Origin: Gammaproteobacteria bacterium
GTDB taxonomy: Bacteria; Pseudomonadota; Gammaproteobacteria; Steroidobacterales; Woeseiaceae
Assembly: GCA_003331585.1 (NCBI GenBank)
Contig: QOPG01000004.1
Coordinates: forward strand, 25,356 to 89,355
Length of the DNA: 64,000 bases
Direction: 5' to 3'
The translations under genes and the position numbers were made by a program. The notes beneath the pieces were generated by a model, which saw only the letters and a program-made list of their open reading frames with translations, was not told where the DNA came from and did not search any database. Shown here in pieces: positions 57,447 through 64,000 of the stretch. Positions within the stretch are counted from its first letter, which is position 1, and each line of letters opens with the position of its first letter.

Positions 57447-58100
57447 TTAAGACTTCTTTGTTTTTTTTGGATTTCTTCTTTTGGGATAACAAGTTTTACA
57501 AATATAACATTTCGTTCCATCACAACCTCTCGCTGTGCAATACTGTCGTCCATAAAAAATAATCTGCAAGTGCAGTTTATTCCATGAATCAATCGGAAAA
57601 AGTTTTTTTAAATCTTTCTCGGTTTGAGTAACACTTCTGCCATTGGTAAGCCCCCACCGCTGAGCTAATCTATGAATGTGAGTATCGACTGGAAATGCAG
57701 GATGTCCAAATCCCTGCGACATAACCACACTCGCCGTTTTATGTCCAACACCAGGCAGTGATTCCAATGCTTCAAAACTTTCAGGTACAGAGGATTGATA
57801 ATCTTTAACAAGTATTTTAGAGAGATTGAGAATTGCTTTTGATTTTTGTGGACCAAGACCACATGGCTTAATTATTTTGTATATGTCATCTTTACTTAAT
57901 TGACTCATTTTTTTAGGATTATTTGCAAGCGAAAATAGAGAAGGTGTGACCTGATTTACTCTCTCATCAGTGCATTGCGCACTTAATAGAACTGAAACGA
58001 GAAGTTCAAACATATTTCCATGTGTTAGCGGTATAGGAGTAGTTGGATACTCCTTATCAAGGCAATCTTGAATGAATTGCACGCGATCATTTTTTTTCAT
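57447..58100 (-). CDS. nth: Endonuclease III with unusual cysteine spacing
   Basis: Bifunctional DNA glycosylase/AP-lyase for oxidised pyrimidines, 217 residues. The helix-hairpin-helix is ESLPGVGHKTASVV with the catalytic Lys, and the catalytic Asp lies in FPVDTHIHRLAQRWG. The 4Fe-4S loop reads C-TARG-C-DGTK-C-YI-C-KT-C. The family spacing is C-X6-C-X2-C-X5-C; here the first, third and last cysteines align, but the second position is Gly, with extra cysteines two residues before it and inside the last interval. Cluster binding is probably kept through the alternative cysteines. Confidence 0.93.
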   Translation of the reverse strand: MKKNDRVQFIQDCLDKEYPTTPIPLTHGNMFELLVSVLLSAQCTDERVNQVTPSLFSLANNPKKMSQLSKDDIYKIIKPCGLGPQKSKAILNLSKILVKDYQSSVPESFEALESLPGVGHKTASVVMSQGFGHPAFPVDTHIHRLAQRWGLTNGRSVTQTEKDLKKLFPIDSWNKLHLQIIFYGRQYCTARGCDGTKCYICKTCYPKRRNPKKTKKS

Positions 58101-58206
58101 TTAAATATCGTCATTATTTTCAACCTAATTTGTCAAATGTATCAGAATAGCTGAATTTGATGTAGGGGATATTTACTATTGTGAATAAAGCTCTAGAATA
58201 AGTTTT

Positions 58207-58884
58207 ATGGGAAAGATTGAATTAGAGAGCAGCTGGAAAGAAAAATTAATTGATGAGTTTAATAAGGAGTACATGCATTCCCTGAGAGATTTTCTAAAAA
58301 AAGAAAAATCAGAAAGAAAAGTAATTTTCCCTCCAGGTAGAAAAATATTTAGCGCATTGAATTTAACATCTTTTCAAAATGTAAAAGCAGTCATTCTTGG
58401 TCAAGATCCTTATCATGGCTCTAATCAGGCTCATGGATTGAGTTTTTCCGTCGAATATGGAATTAAACCCCCTCCTTCACTGAATAATATTTTCAAAGAA
58501 TTAGCCTCTGACTTAAATATTGAAAAACCCAATCATGGGAATCTTGAAGAGTGGGGCAAACAAGGTGTGCTTCTGTTGAATTCAATTTTAACTGTTGAGA
58601 AAAGTAAGCCAGGCTCTCATGCAAATAGAGGCTGGGAAGTATTTACAGATAAAATATTATTCTTATTGAATTCATCTAAAAATAATTTGGTTTTCATTTT
58701 ATGGGGCAAAAAAGCACAAGAAAAAGGTCATTTTATTGATTCGGATAGACATATGATAATAAAAAGCACTCATCCCTCTCCCTATTCTGCAAATAATGGA
58801 TTTCTTGGATCGAAACCTTTTTCTAAAACTAATTCGTATCTAAAAAAACACCGTATCAAAGAAATCAACTGGAATCTAAGCTAG
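58207..58884 (+). CDS. ung: Uracil-DNA glycosylase
   Basis: Family-1 UDG removing uracil from DNA, 225 residues (E. coli 229). The water-activating motif is VILGQDPYHGSNQAHGLSFS, the DNA-binding/leucine loop is HPSPYSANNGFLGSKPFS, and GVLLLNSILTVEKSKPGSH lies between. No UDG-inhibitor or phage context. A short stem plus T-run follows the stop. It diverges from nth, another base-excision enzyme, across 106 bases. Confidence 0.97.
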   Translation: MGKIELESSWKEKLIDEFNKEYMHSLRDFLKKEKSERKVIFPPGRKIFSALNLTSFQNVKAVILGQDPYHGSNQAHGLSFSVEYGIKPPPSLNNIFKELASDLNIEKPNHGNLEEWGKQGVLLLNSILTVEKSKPGSHANRGWEVFTDKILFLLNSSKNNLVFILWGKKAQEKGHFIDSDRHMIIKSTHPSPYSANNGFLGSKPFSKTNSYLKKHRIKEINWNLS

Positions 58885-58892
58885 ATTTTTTT
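58873..58892 (+). terminator. Weak intrinsic terminator after ung
   Basis: AATCTA-AGC-TAGATT followed by five further T residues. The 6-bp AT-rich stem overlaps the ung stop codon; the T-run fits an intrinsic terminator, though the stem is weak. Confidence 0.35.
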
Positions 58893-58939
58893 GGCACTTA
58901 ATTTTGAAATGTTATTGTTAAATGAAAAGGAACTTTTCT

Positions 58940-59299
58940 ATGAATAAGCATACTTTCACAATACTTCTTTTATCTTTATTTTTATCATCGAATACTAAAG
59001 CAGCCACAGTAAGCTGCGATTTTATTTCGGGGGAAGCATATGATATATCAACTGGAGAATGGGTAGGAAGTGCTGGCTATGAAGACATATGGGATATTTT
59101 TGGTGAAGGGATATCACTGCCTATGGAAAATGCACTTTTAGCAAATCTAGACTCACAGGAAATATTCAGAGCAGGTGAAACTGACAAAGGCACTGTTTAT
59201 CTTGTTGGCGGCGATATGGGTGTAGAAGGAAGATTAAGTAGTATTGAAGACGGATTAATAATTATATATTCCGGCTTCTGCACGATAGGCTTCGGCTAA
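58940..59299 (+). CDS. Small exported protein of unknown function
   Basis: 119 residues from ATG 58940, preceded by AAGGA at a suitable distance; an ATG six codons upstream is also in frame. The signal peptide (KHTFTILLLSLFLSSNTKA) is clear. The mature region starts ATVSCDFISGEAYDISTGEW and contains two cysteines, near each end, that could form a disulfide. No family recognised. Nothing in the neighbours suggests a role. Confidence 0.6.
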   Translation: MNKHTFTILLLSLFLSSNTKAATVSCDFISGEAYDISTGEWVGSAGYEDIWDIFGEGISLPMENALLANLDSQEIFRAGETDKGTVYLVGGDMGVEGRLSSIEDGLIIIYSGFCTIGFG

Positions 59300-59305
59300 G
59301 ACCAA

Positions 59306-59632
59306 TTAAGAAACTGTTTTATATATATTTACTATAATTACGCCAACTATAATCAAGAATAAACCAATTATTGTTTGCCAATTTAAACTCTGCGCATAAA
59401 AAATATACCCCAATAACGCAACACTGAAAACACCCAGGCCAGCCCATGAAGCATAAACAATTGCGATTGGCAACTTTTGGACAATAATGGATAAAAAATA
59501 AAGCGATAAAAAATAAGAGGAGAGAGAAATAAAGGTAGGGAGCGGTCTCGTAAAACTTTGGGTTGTTGACAACAACATTGTTCCAAAAACCTCTAACGCA
59601 ATGGCAGTAAATAAAAGAATATATGTGATCAT
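59306..59632 (-). CDS. SMR-family multidrug exporter (EmrE-like)
   Basis: 108 residues with four helices, the small multidrug resistance size. The essential membrane Glu is in AIALEVFGTMLLS (helix 1); AIVYASWAGLGVFSVALLG (helix 3 GLG packing motif) and the last helix IIGLFLIIVGVIIVNI match EmrE. Works as a dimer exchanging protons for cationic compounds or guanidinium-like molecules. Third drug-exporter-type gene in the window after two MATE genes. Convergent with the small exported protein. Confidence 0.92.
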   Translation of the reverse strand: MITYILLFTAIALEVFGTMLLSTTQSFTRPLPTFISLSSYFLSLYFLSIIVQKLPIAIVYASWAGLGVFSVALLGYIFYAQSLNWQTIIGLFLIIVGVIIVNIYKTVS

Positions 59633-59678
59633 ATAAGCCTCGTTTCGAATAACCTTTATATTTGTTACACTTTTATAT

Positions 59679-60053
59679 ATGAAAAAATCTTTGATAATAT
59701 TTATTTCTATAACTCTAGCATCAATATTAATTGGTTGTGAATCAATTGATGGGTCGATTTATTCGACAAATCATCCTGTTGTTACAATTGATCGCTCTCA
59801 AGCCAACAGTCTTAATTGTGTTTATCTCTATAATACTGAAAAAAAAGAAAGCGGTTGGAATAATTCATCTGCAACAGCAAATGCATTGCGTGTATTGAAA
59901 GATCAGGCTCAGGTTGCTGGTGGAAACGCTGTTATTATTAGAGATATATATTCTTCTGAAGAATACCGAGAAGGCTATCAACTTGATGCTGCTGGGATAT
60001 ATGTTGATGTTTACAAATGTCCTTTTAATGAGAACAAGGAAAAGATAGATTAG
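59679..60053 (+). CDS. DUF4156-like lipoprotein
   Basis: 124 residues with a lipoprotein signal (IIFISITLASILIGC). The domain has CVYLYNTEKKESGWNN, then the small-residue-rich ANALRVLKDQAQVAGGNAV and a final VDVYKCPF cysteine, the pattern of the DUF4156 family of gammaproteobacterial outer-membrane-associated lipoproteins. Function unknown. It diverges from the SMR exporter. Confidence 0.75.
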   Translation: MKKSLIIFISITLASILIGCESIDGSIYSTNHPVVTIDRSQANSLNCVYLYNTEKKESGWNNSSATANALRVLKDQAQVAGGNAVIIRDIYSSEEYREGYQLDAAGIYVDVYKCPFNENKEKID

Positions 60054-60093
60054 TTATTTTGGGTGTTACTTCTAATTAATTCATAAAAAAATA

Positions 60094-61254
60094 TTAAGAT
60101 TTCGCAGCAGTTTTTCTTGGATCAAAAAATGGCTTTTCAACAACTTCTGCAGACATTATTTTATCACCCGATATGACTTCAACAACATTGCCAATTATTG
60201 AGTGCTCTTTCAAGATCATAGCTAATGCTATGTTCCTTTTAAGTCTAGGTGAATAAACGGCAGACGTTACATATCCAACTATCTGATTATCGACCTTAAT
60301 ATCCCAGAAACGTGTATTCGGACCAACCATCGGTTCCGCTTTTATCTCTAACCCAATTTGTTTTCGGTGAACCCCATTTTTTCTTATCTCTTTTAGAGCA
60401 TTTTTACCTACGAAATCGAAATCTTTATCTATTTCAATAAACTTATCCAATCCAAGTTCATAAGGATTTGTTTTGATATCCATATCAGCATGATATGAGA
60501 GCATTGCTCCTTCAATTCTTCTGATTGTCGATGTATGACCTGGCTTTAATCCAAAATTTACACCAATTTCCATAATTTTTTCATATAACCTATTGCCATC
60601 TTCAGAATTCAATAAAAAGATCTCATACCCTAATTCACTTGACCACCCCGTTCTCGAAATAATCAATTTAATACCATCCAAATCGAAAGGTCTAAACCAA
60701 TAGTATTTTAGATCAGAAATATCATTGCCAAAGAGTTCGATCATTATCTCTCGAGATTTTGGCCCCTGAAGCTGCAGAGGTGAAACATCAGGCTCAGAAA
60801 TATCAACATCTAAATTACTATTAACTGCTAAACCCTGTGCCCAAAAAAGAACATCGCTATCTGCCAATGAAAACCAAAAGCAATCTTCATCAATTTTTAA
60901 TAGCACTGGATCATTCAAAATACCACCGTGTTCATTGGTAAGAATTACATACTTACATTGACCAACACTCATTTCAGATAAATCTCTGGGTACCATCATT
61001 TGTACAAATTTTTCTGCATCTGGTCCTTTGATTTGCACCTGCCTTTCAACGGCAACATCACATAAGATGGCGTCATTAATCAAGTTCCAAAAGTTGTCTT
61101 CTGGATCACCAAAGTCTCTAGGTATATACATATGATTATAAGTAGAAAACCCTTTTGCGCCCCAACGAACTGTAGAATCAAAAAATGGACTTTTTCGAAT
61201 TTGTGTTCCAAATCCGAAATCATTCAAATGTTCTTGTGAAATTCTTACTGTCAT
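60094..61254 (-). CDS. DmdA-like aminomethyltransferase-fold demethylase
   Basis: 386-residue THF-dependent methyltransferase of the GcvT fold. Several stretches match DMSP demethylase DmdA rather than glycine-cleavage T: YNHMYIPRDF, VAVERQVQIKGPDAEKFVQ, GGILNDPVLLKI, FWFSLADSDVLFWAQGLA and ISEPDVSPLQLQGPKS. Two DmdA signature regions differ: the SKQGGYEIY segment reads SSELGYEIF, and GCPNLIERIE reads GHTSTIRRIE. So this is a DmdA relative whose methyl donor is uncertain (DMSP, a betaine or another methylated osmolyte). dmdB/C/D are not in the window. It is followed upstream by NTF2-like and thioredoxin-like genes on the same strand. Confidence 0.82.
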   Translation of the reverse strand: MTVRISQEHLNDFGFGTQIRKSPFFDSTVRWGAKGFSTYNHMYIPRDFGDPEDNFWNLINDAILCDVAVERQVQIKGPDAEKFVQMMVPRDLSEMSVGQCKYVILTNEHGGILNDPVLLKIDEDCFWFSLADSDVLFWAQGLAVNSNLDVDISEPDVSPLQLQGPKSREIMIELFGNDISDLKYYWFRPFDLDGIKLIISRTGWSSELGYEIFLLNSEDGNRLYEKIMEIGVNFGLKPGHTSTIRRIEGAMLSYHADMDIKTNPYELGLDKFIEIDKDFDFVGKNALKEIRKNGVHRKQIGLEIKAEPMVGPNTRFWDIKVDNQIVGYVTSAVYSPRLKRNIALAMILKEHSIIGNVVEVISGDKIMSAEVVEKPFFDPRKTAAKS

Positions 61255-61317
61255 TGTGCGAGCTCAACTCTCTAAAGAGAAATGGATGGTTTAATAGCGG
61301 TAATTTAACTTTTGATT

Positions 61318-61686
61318 TTATTCTTTTTCAACATTGAAGAGTTTGTTGTATATTTTCCAGTCTTCGCCAACTTTTAATAAGGATAATATATCTAAGAAAG
61401 TGATACCTAGATATACATCACGTATTTTTACATGTGCAATTGAGTTTTCGATTTCAATATTTAATATCTCAAATTCTACATTCGTTCCGTTTTCACTTGG
61501 AGACGGTTGTTGAGATGAAACAAACCCTGCAAAATCTTCTGTTGATAATTGAACAAGATCACCATGCAAATAACCGGTTACCTTGGCATTTTCATGAAAT
61601 GCAGCCCTCACCATTTCTGGATCAGATTTATTCATGGATTCAATATAAGTCTGCAACACAATTTCAATTTGTCTTTTGTCATCCAT
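61318..61686 (-). CDS. NTF2-like / putative lumazine-binding-fold protein
   Basis: 122 residues: an N-terminal helix (IEIVLQTYIESMNKSDPEMV), AAFHENAKVTGYLHGDLVQL, then the curved sheet ending WKIYNKLFNV. This is the cone-shaped NTF2/SnoaL-like fold, of the type annotated putative lumazine-binding. No catalytic residue pattern recognised. On the same strand as the DmdA-like gene, 63 bases upstream of it. Confidence 0.78.
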   Translation of the reverse strand: MDDKRQIEIVLQTYIESMNKSDPEMVRAAFHENAKVTGYLHGDLVQLSTEDFAGFVSSQQPSPSENGTNVEFEILNIEIENSIAHVKIRDVYLGITFLDILSLLKVGEDWKIYNKLFNVEKE

Positions 61687-61719
61687 TTAAATATTCTCCT
61701 ATTTGAATTTCAGATACCG

Positions 61720-62271
61720 CTACTTCCATTTTATATTGCAGCCCATGGATGGAAACTGCTCATCTGATATCTTTTGCCCATCAATTGATGCCTGCATTGC
61801 ACTTCTTAAATCTTCTCCATTTGGTTCTGTATTGGATCCAGGTGAAGTGCTATCGAATCTACCCCTGTAGACTAGTTTTTTTTTGGCATTAAAAACATAA
61901 AATTCAGGAGTACATTCTGCTTTATATTTTTTTGCTATCTCTTGTGTCTCGTCATAAAGATAGGGAAATGTGAGATCTAACTCTTGCCATAATATCTTCA
62001 TTTTTTCTGGGCTATCTTGAGGATAATTTTCCACATCATTTGAACTTATTGCCACAAAGTTAAATTTTTTCTCGAAGTCTCTTGTTAAATTTTGTATCTC
62101 TTCATGATAATGAATTACATAAGGGCAATGGTTACATATAAACATGATTAGGGATGGTTTATCCAAATCAAGGTTATCTGTAGAAAAATTTTTATTTGTA
62201 ACCGAATTTGGAAGATCAAACTCGATCAGATTTGAGTTTAGCTCCAACATACTGGAATAAGTAAGTGACAT
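61720..62271 (-). CDS. Thioredoxin-fold (AhpC/TSA-type) redox protein
   Basis: 183 residues with the motif IMFICNHCPYVIHYHEEIQN, a CxxC-like active site (CNHC) of the cytosolic thioredoxin-family proteins seen widely in marine bacteria, then DETQEIAKKYKAECTPEFYVF containing the cis-Pro loop and RGRFDSTSPGSNTEPNGEDL. No signal peptide. Likely thiol-disulfide or peroxide chemistry; partner unknown. First gene of a minus-strand group with the NTF2-like and DmdA-like genes; divergent from the peptidase at 62359. Confidence 0.85.
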   Translation of the reverse strand: MSLTYSSMLELNSNLIEFDLPNSVTNKNFSTDNLDLDKPSLIMFICNHCPYVIHYHEEIQNLTRDFEKKFNFVAISSNDVENYPQDSPEKMKILWQELDLTFPYLYDETQEIAKKYKAECTPEFYVFNAKKKLVYRGRFDSTSPGSNTEPNGEDLRSAMQASIDGQKISDEQFPSMGCNIKWK

Positions 62272-62358
62272 ATTTAATCTTTACATTTATTTTAATTAGA
62301 ATAATTTTAACATCTTTGATCATTTTGTGAATCTTTCTACTTTTGTTATTCTAATCTT

Positions 62359-64000
62359 ATGAATCATCTGAATATAAATCATTTTTTACGAAATCCTAAA
62401 AATCTTATTTCAAAAAAAATTCGTCTATTTTCAATAATATATCTTTTTTTTATTGGAGTTATTTCAGGATGTTCACCACCAAACATTTTAGAAAAAGATC
62501 AAAATCTGATTACAGCTAATTTGAATGACTATAAACGCGCAGAAGAATTTCTTTCGGTAAACGTAAATCATTTAGTCACAGATCTTATAAAAAAAAGATA
62601 CTGGGGAGAAAATGATCAATTTGTATATCAAAAAGTTACTGCGGATGATTTAGTAACCGTAGTTGCTGATCCAAGAAATGGGAATAAATCATTCAAAGCA
62701 TCTTTTAAAGAACCAAATACAAAAAACAATAAAGAACACTTATCGCCTGACGGTACTAAAGCAGCATTTATAGTTGACTATAACCTCTGGGTCAGAGATA
62801 CCAGAAATAATAATATTACTCAGCTCACGTTCGATGGAACCGAACATTATGGTTACGCAACCAATAATGCTGGATGGGTGCGTGATGATCGGCCGGTCTT
62901 ATTGTGGTCACCAGATTCTAAGAAAATTGCAACATTTCGTCATGACAGTCGCAATGTTGGAGAAATGTATTTAGTTTCAACTAAAGTGGGACATCCAGAG
63001 CTTGATGCATGGAAATATCCATTACCAGGTGATGATTCAATTTTTATGATCGAGCGCATTATATTGCACCTAGATGATGAGCCTCGAATGGTAAAATTAA
63101 ATATGCCCCCTGATCCTCATCGCTCATCAACTGGAGATCACGTTGCAGATAGACAAGGACGTTTTATCGATGTCGAATGGAGCGCCCAAAGTGATCTGCT
63201 CGCTTTTGTTTCATCATCACGAGATCATAAATCCGCCAAATTAAGGTTAGCTGATCCTGAAACAGGTGAAATAAGGGATATCTATAATGAGACGGTTGCC
63301 ACCTATTATGAATCTGGCTTTATAAATCCAAATTGGCGAATCCTCCACCATCGAAATGAATTTATTTGGTATTCGGAAAAAGATAATTGGGCTCATTTAT
63401 ACTTGCATGACCTTCAAACAGGAAAGATTAAGAAGCAGTTAACTTCAGGAGATTGGTCTGTTTTAGATTTACAGCGAGTTGATGAGAGTAATGGCTTAAT
63501 CTTTTTCACTGCTGCAAACAAAGAGAATGGTGATCCTTATTTTCATTATCTCTATTCATTGAATTTAGATATAGGCGAACCAAAATTACTGACACCTGAA
63601 ATAGCCAATCATTCTATAGAGTGGTCAACATCAGGAGAATATTTTGTGGATACTTTTTCCACTCCCAATATAGTTCCGACGAGTGTAATTCGTGATAAAG
63701 CTGGAAAAATTGTTATGTCATTAGAAAAAGCAGATGCTTCAGCATTAATTAAAAAGGGATGGGTTGCCCCTGAAACATTTGTTGTTAAGGCGCGTGATAA
63801 TTTAACCGATCTCTATGGGCTACTATACAAACCAAGCAACTTTAATCCAGAATATTCCTATCCTATTCTGAATTATATATACCCAGGCCCGCAAGCTGGC
63901 AGTGTTGGCTCAAGATCTTTTAGAGCAGCACGTAGAGATAAACAAGCAATAGCTGAACTAGGATTTATAGTAGTAGAGGTTGATGCAATGGGGACACCAG
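62359..64000 (+). CDS. Dipeptidyl peptidase IV-family (S9B) lipoprotein, 3' end cut by window
   Basis: Partial: 547 codons visible. A lipoprotein signal with Cys38 (LFFIGVISGC) is preceded by a long basic N-region. The eight-bladed propeller domain follows, with LSPDGTKAAFIVDYNLWVRD, VLLWSPDSKKIATFRHDSR, VEWSAQSDLLAFVSSSRD and FIWYSEKDNWAHLYLHDLQ, typical DPP4 N-terminal repeats. The beginning of the hydrolase domain is seen in LYGLLYKPSNF and YIYPGPQAG; the catalytic Ser lies beyond the window. Surface peptidase releasing dipeptides after proline or alanine, useful for scavenging peptides. Start ATG follows an 87-base divergent gap. Confidence 0.9.
   Translation, partial: MNHLNINHFLRNPKNLISKKIRLFSIIYLFFIGVISGCSPPNILEKDQNLITANLNDYKRAEEFLSVNVNHLVTDLIKKRYWGENDQFVYQKVTADDLVTVVADPRNGNKSFKASFKEPNTKNNKEHLSPDGTKAAFIVDYNLWVRDTRNNNITQLTFDGTEHYGYATNNAGWVRDDRPVLLWSPDSKKIATFRHDSRNVGEMYLVSTKVGHPELDAWKYPLPGDDSIFMIERIILHLDDEPRMVKLNMPPDPHRSSTGDHVADRQGRFIDVEWSAQSDLLAFVSSSRDHKSAKLRLADPETGEIRDIYNETVATYYESGFINPNWRILHHRNEFIWYSEKDNWAHLYLHDLQTGKIKKQLTSGDWSVLDLQRVDESNGLIFFTAANKENGDPYFHYLYSLNLDIGEPKLLTPEIANHSIEWSTSGEYFVDTFSTPNIVPTSVIRDKAGKIVMSLEKADASALIKKGWVAPETFVVKARDNLTDLYGLLYKPSNFNPEYSYPILNYIYPGPQAGSVGSRSFRAARRDKQAIAELGFIVVEVDAMGTP

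Noticed and set aside
60094..61254. Glycine cleavage T protein (gcvT)
   Set aside because: No gcvH/gcvP nearby and the central motifs match DmdA more closely than GcvT.

Overview
This is an AT-rich, densely coded chromosomal window from a free-living, probably marine gammaproteobacterium. The gammaproteobacterial assignment rests on gene order as well as protein families: priA-argS, def-fmt-rsmB followed by a DUF4390 gene and ntrYX, and smg-topA-tsaC-hemF with aroE nearby. Low G+C, short intergenic gaps, a DmdA-like demethylase, a sulfatase, secreted hydrolases and Na+-dependent symporters suggest a streamlined ocean heterotroph of the SAR86 type. The genus cannot be fixed from sequence reading alone. 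I see no tRNA, rRNA, CRISPR array, insertion sequence, phage gene or replication origin. No gap between genes exceeds about 210 bases.

Layout. 1-2750: a 5'-truncated Tat-exported FAD oxidoreductase diverges from an ALDH3-like aldehyde dehydrogenase. 2810-11679 (minus): two MATE exporters flank gltBD (glutamate synthase). 11802-15906 (plus): FadI-like thiolase, AGCS amino-acid symporter and ferrochelatase, then a convergent 5'-3' exonuclease. 16957-23781 (plus): the three-gene transhydrogenase pntAA-pntAB-pntB, priA and argS. 23790-31169 (minus): def-fmt-rsmB-DUF4390-ntrY-ntrX and a small membrane protein. 31382-38907 (plus): smg-topA-tsaC-hemF-dapA-like-hemB-aroE. 38876-43093: glutathione reductase (minus), then prlC and xthA (plus).

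43115-54613 is the most unusual part: nine minus-strand genes packed with gaps of 0-25 bases. In order of transcription they encode a soluble reductive-dehalogenase-like corrinoid/FeS protein, an exported S45 (penicillin/AHL-type) acylase, a lipoprotein type-B carboxylesterase, an ornithine-cyclodeaminase/mu-crystallin family enzyme, an SNF-family Na+ symporter, an arylformamidase, a tryptophan 2,3-dioxygenase, a lipoprotein sulfatase and a small membrane protein. ACC deaminase (acdS) diverges from its head. Exported hydrolases, an importer, a dehalogenase-like protein and indole-ring opening read like one route for stripping and degrading decorated (acylated, esterified, sulfated, possibly halogenated) tryptophan or indole compounds. 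The dioxygenase has Gly where characterised TDOs have the distal active-site His, which fits a non-standard substrate. This is a hypothesis; no kynureninase lies in the window.

55816-64000 holds small accessory genes (VOC protein, DUF2905, cytidylyltransferase-like, exported ABM-like, SMR exporter, DUF4156 lipoprotein), two DNA repair glycosylases (nth, ung), the DmdA-like protein with NTF2-like and thioredoxin-like neighbours, and a 3'-truncated S9B dipeptidyl peptidase lipoprotein. A recurring oddity is that three genes (priA, the AGCS symporter and the carboxylesterase) have no credible AUG, GUG or UUG start where their conserved N-terminus or signal peptide begins. AUU/AUC/AUA starts or small sequence errors would explain this.
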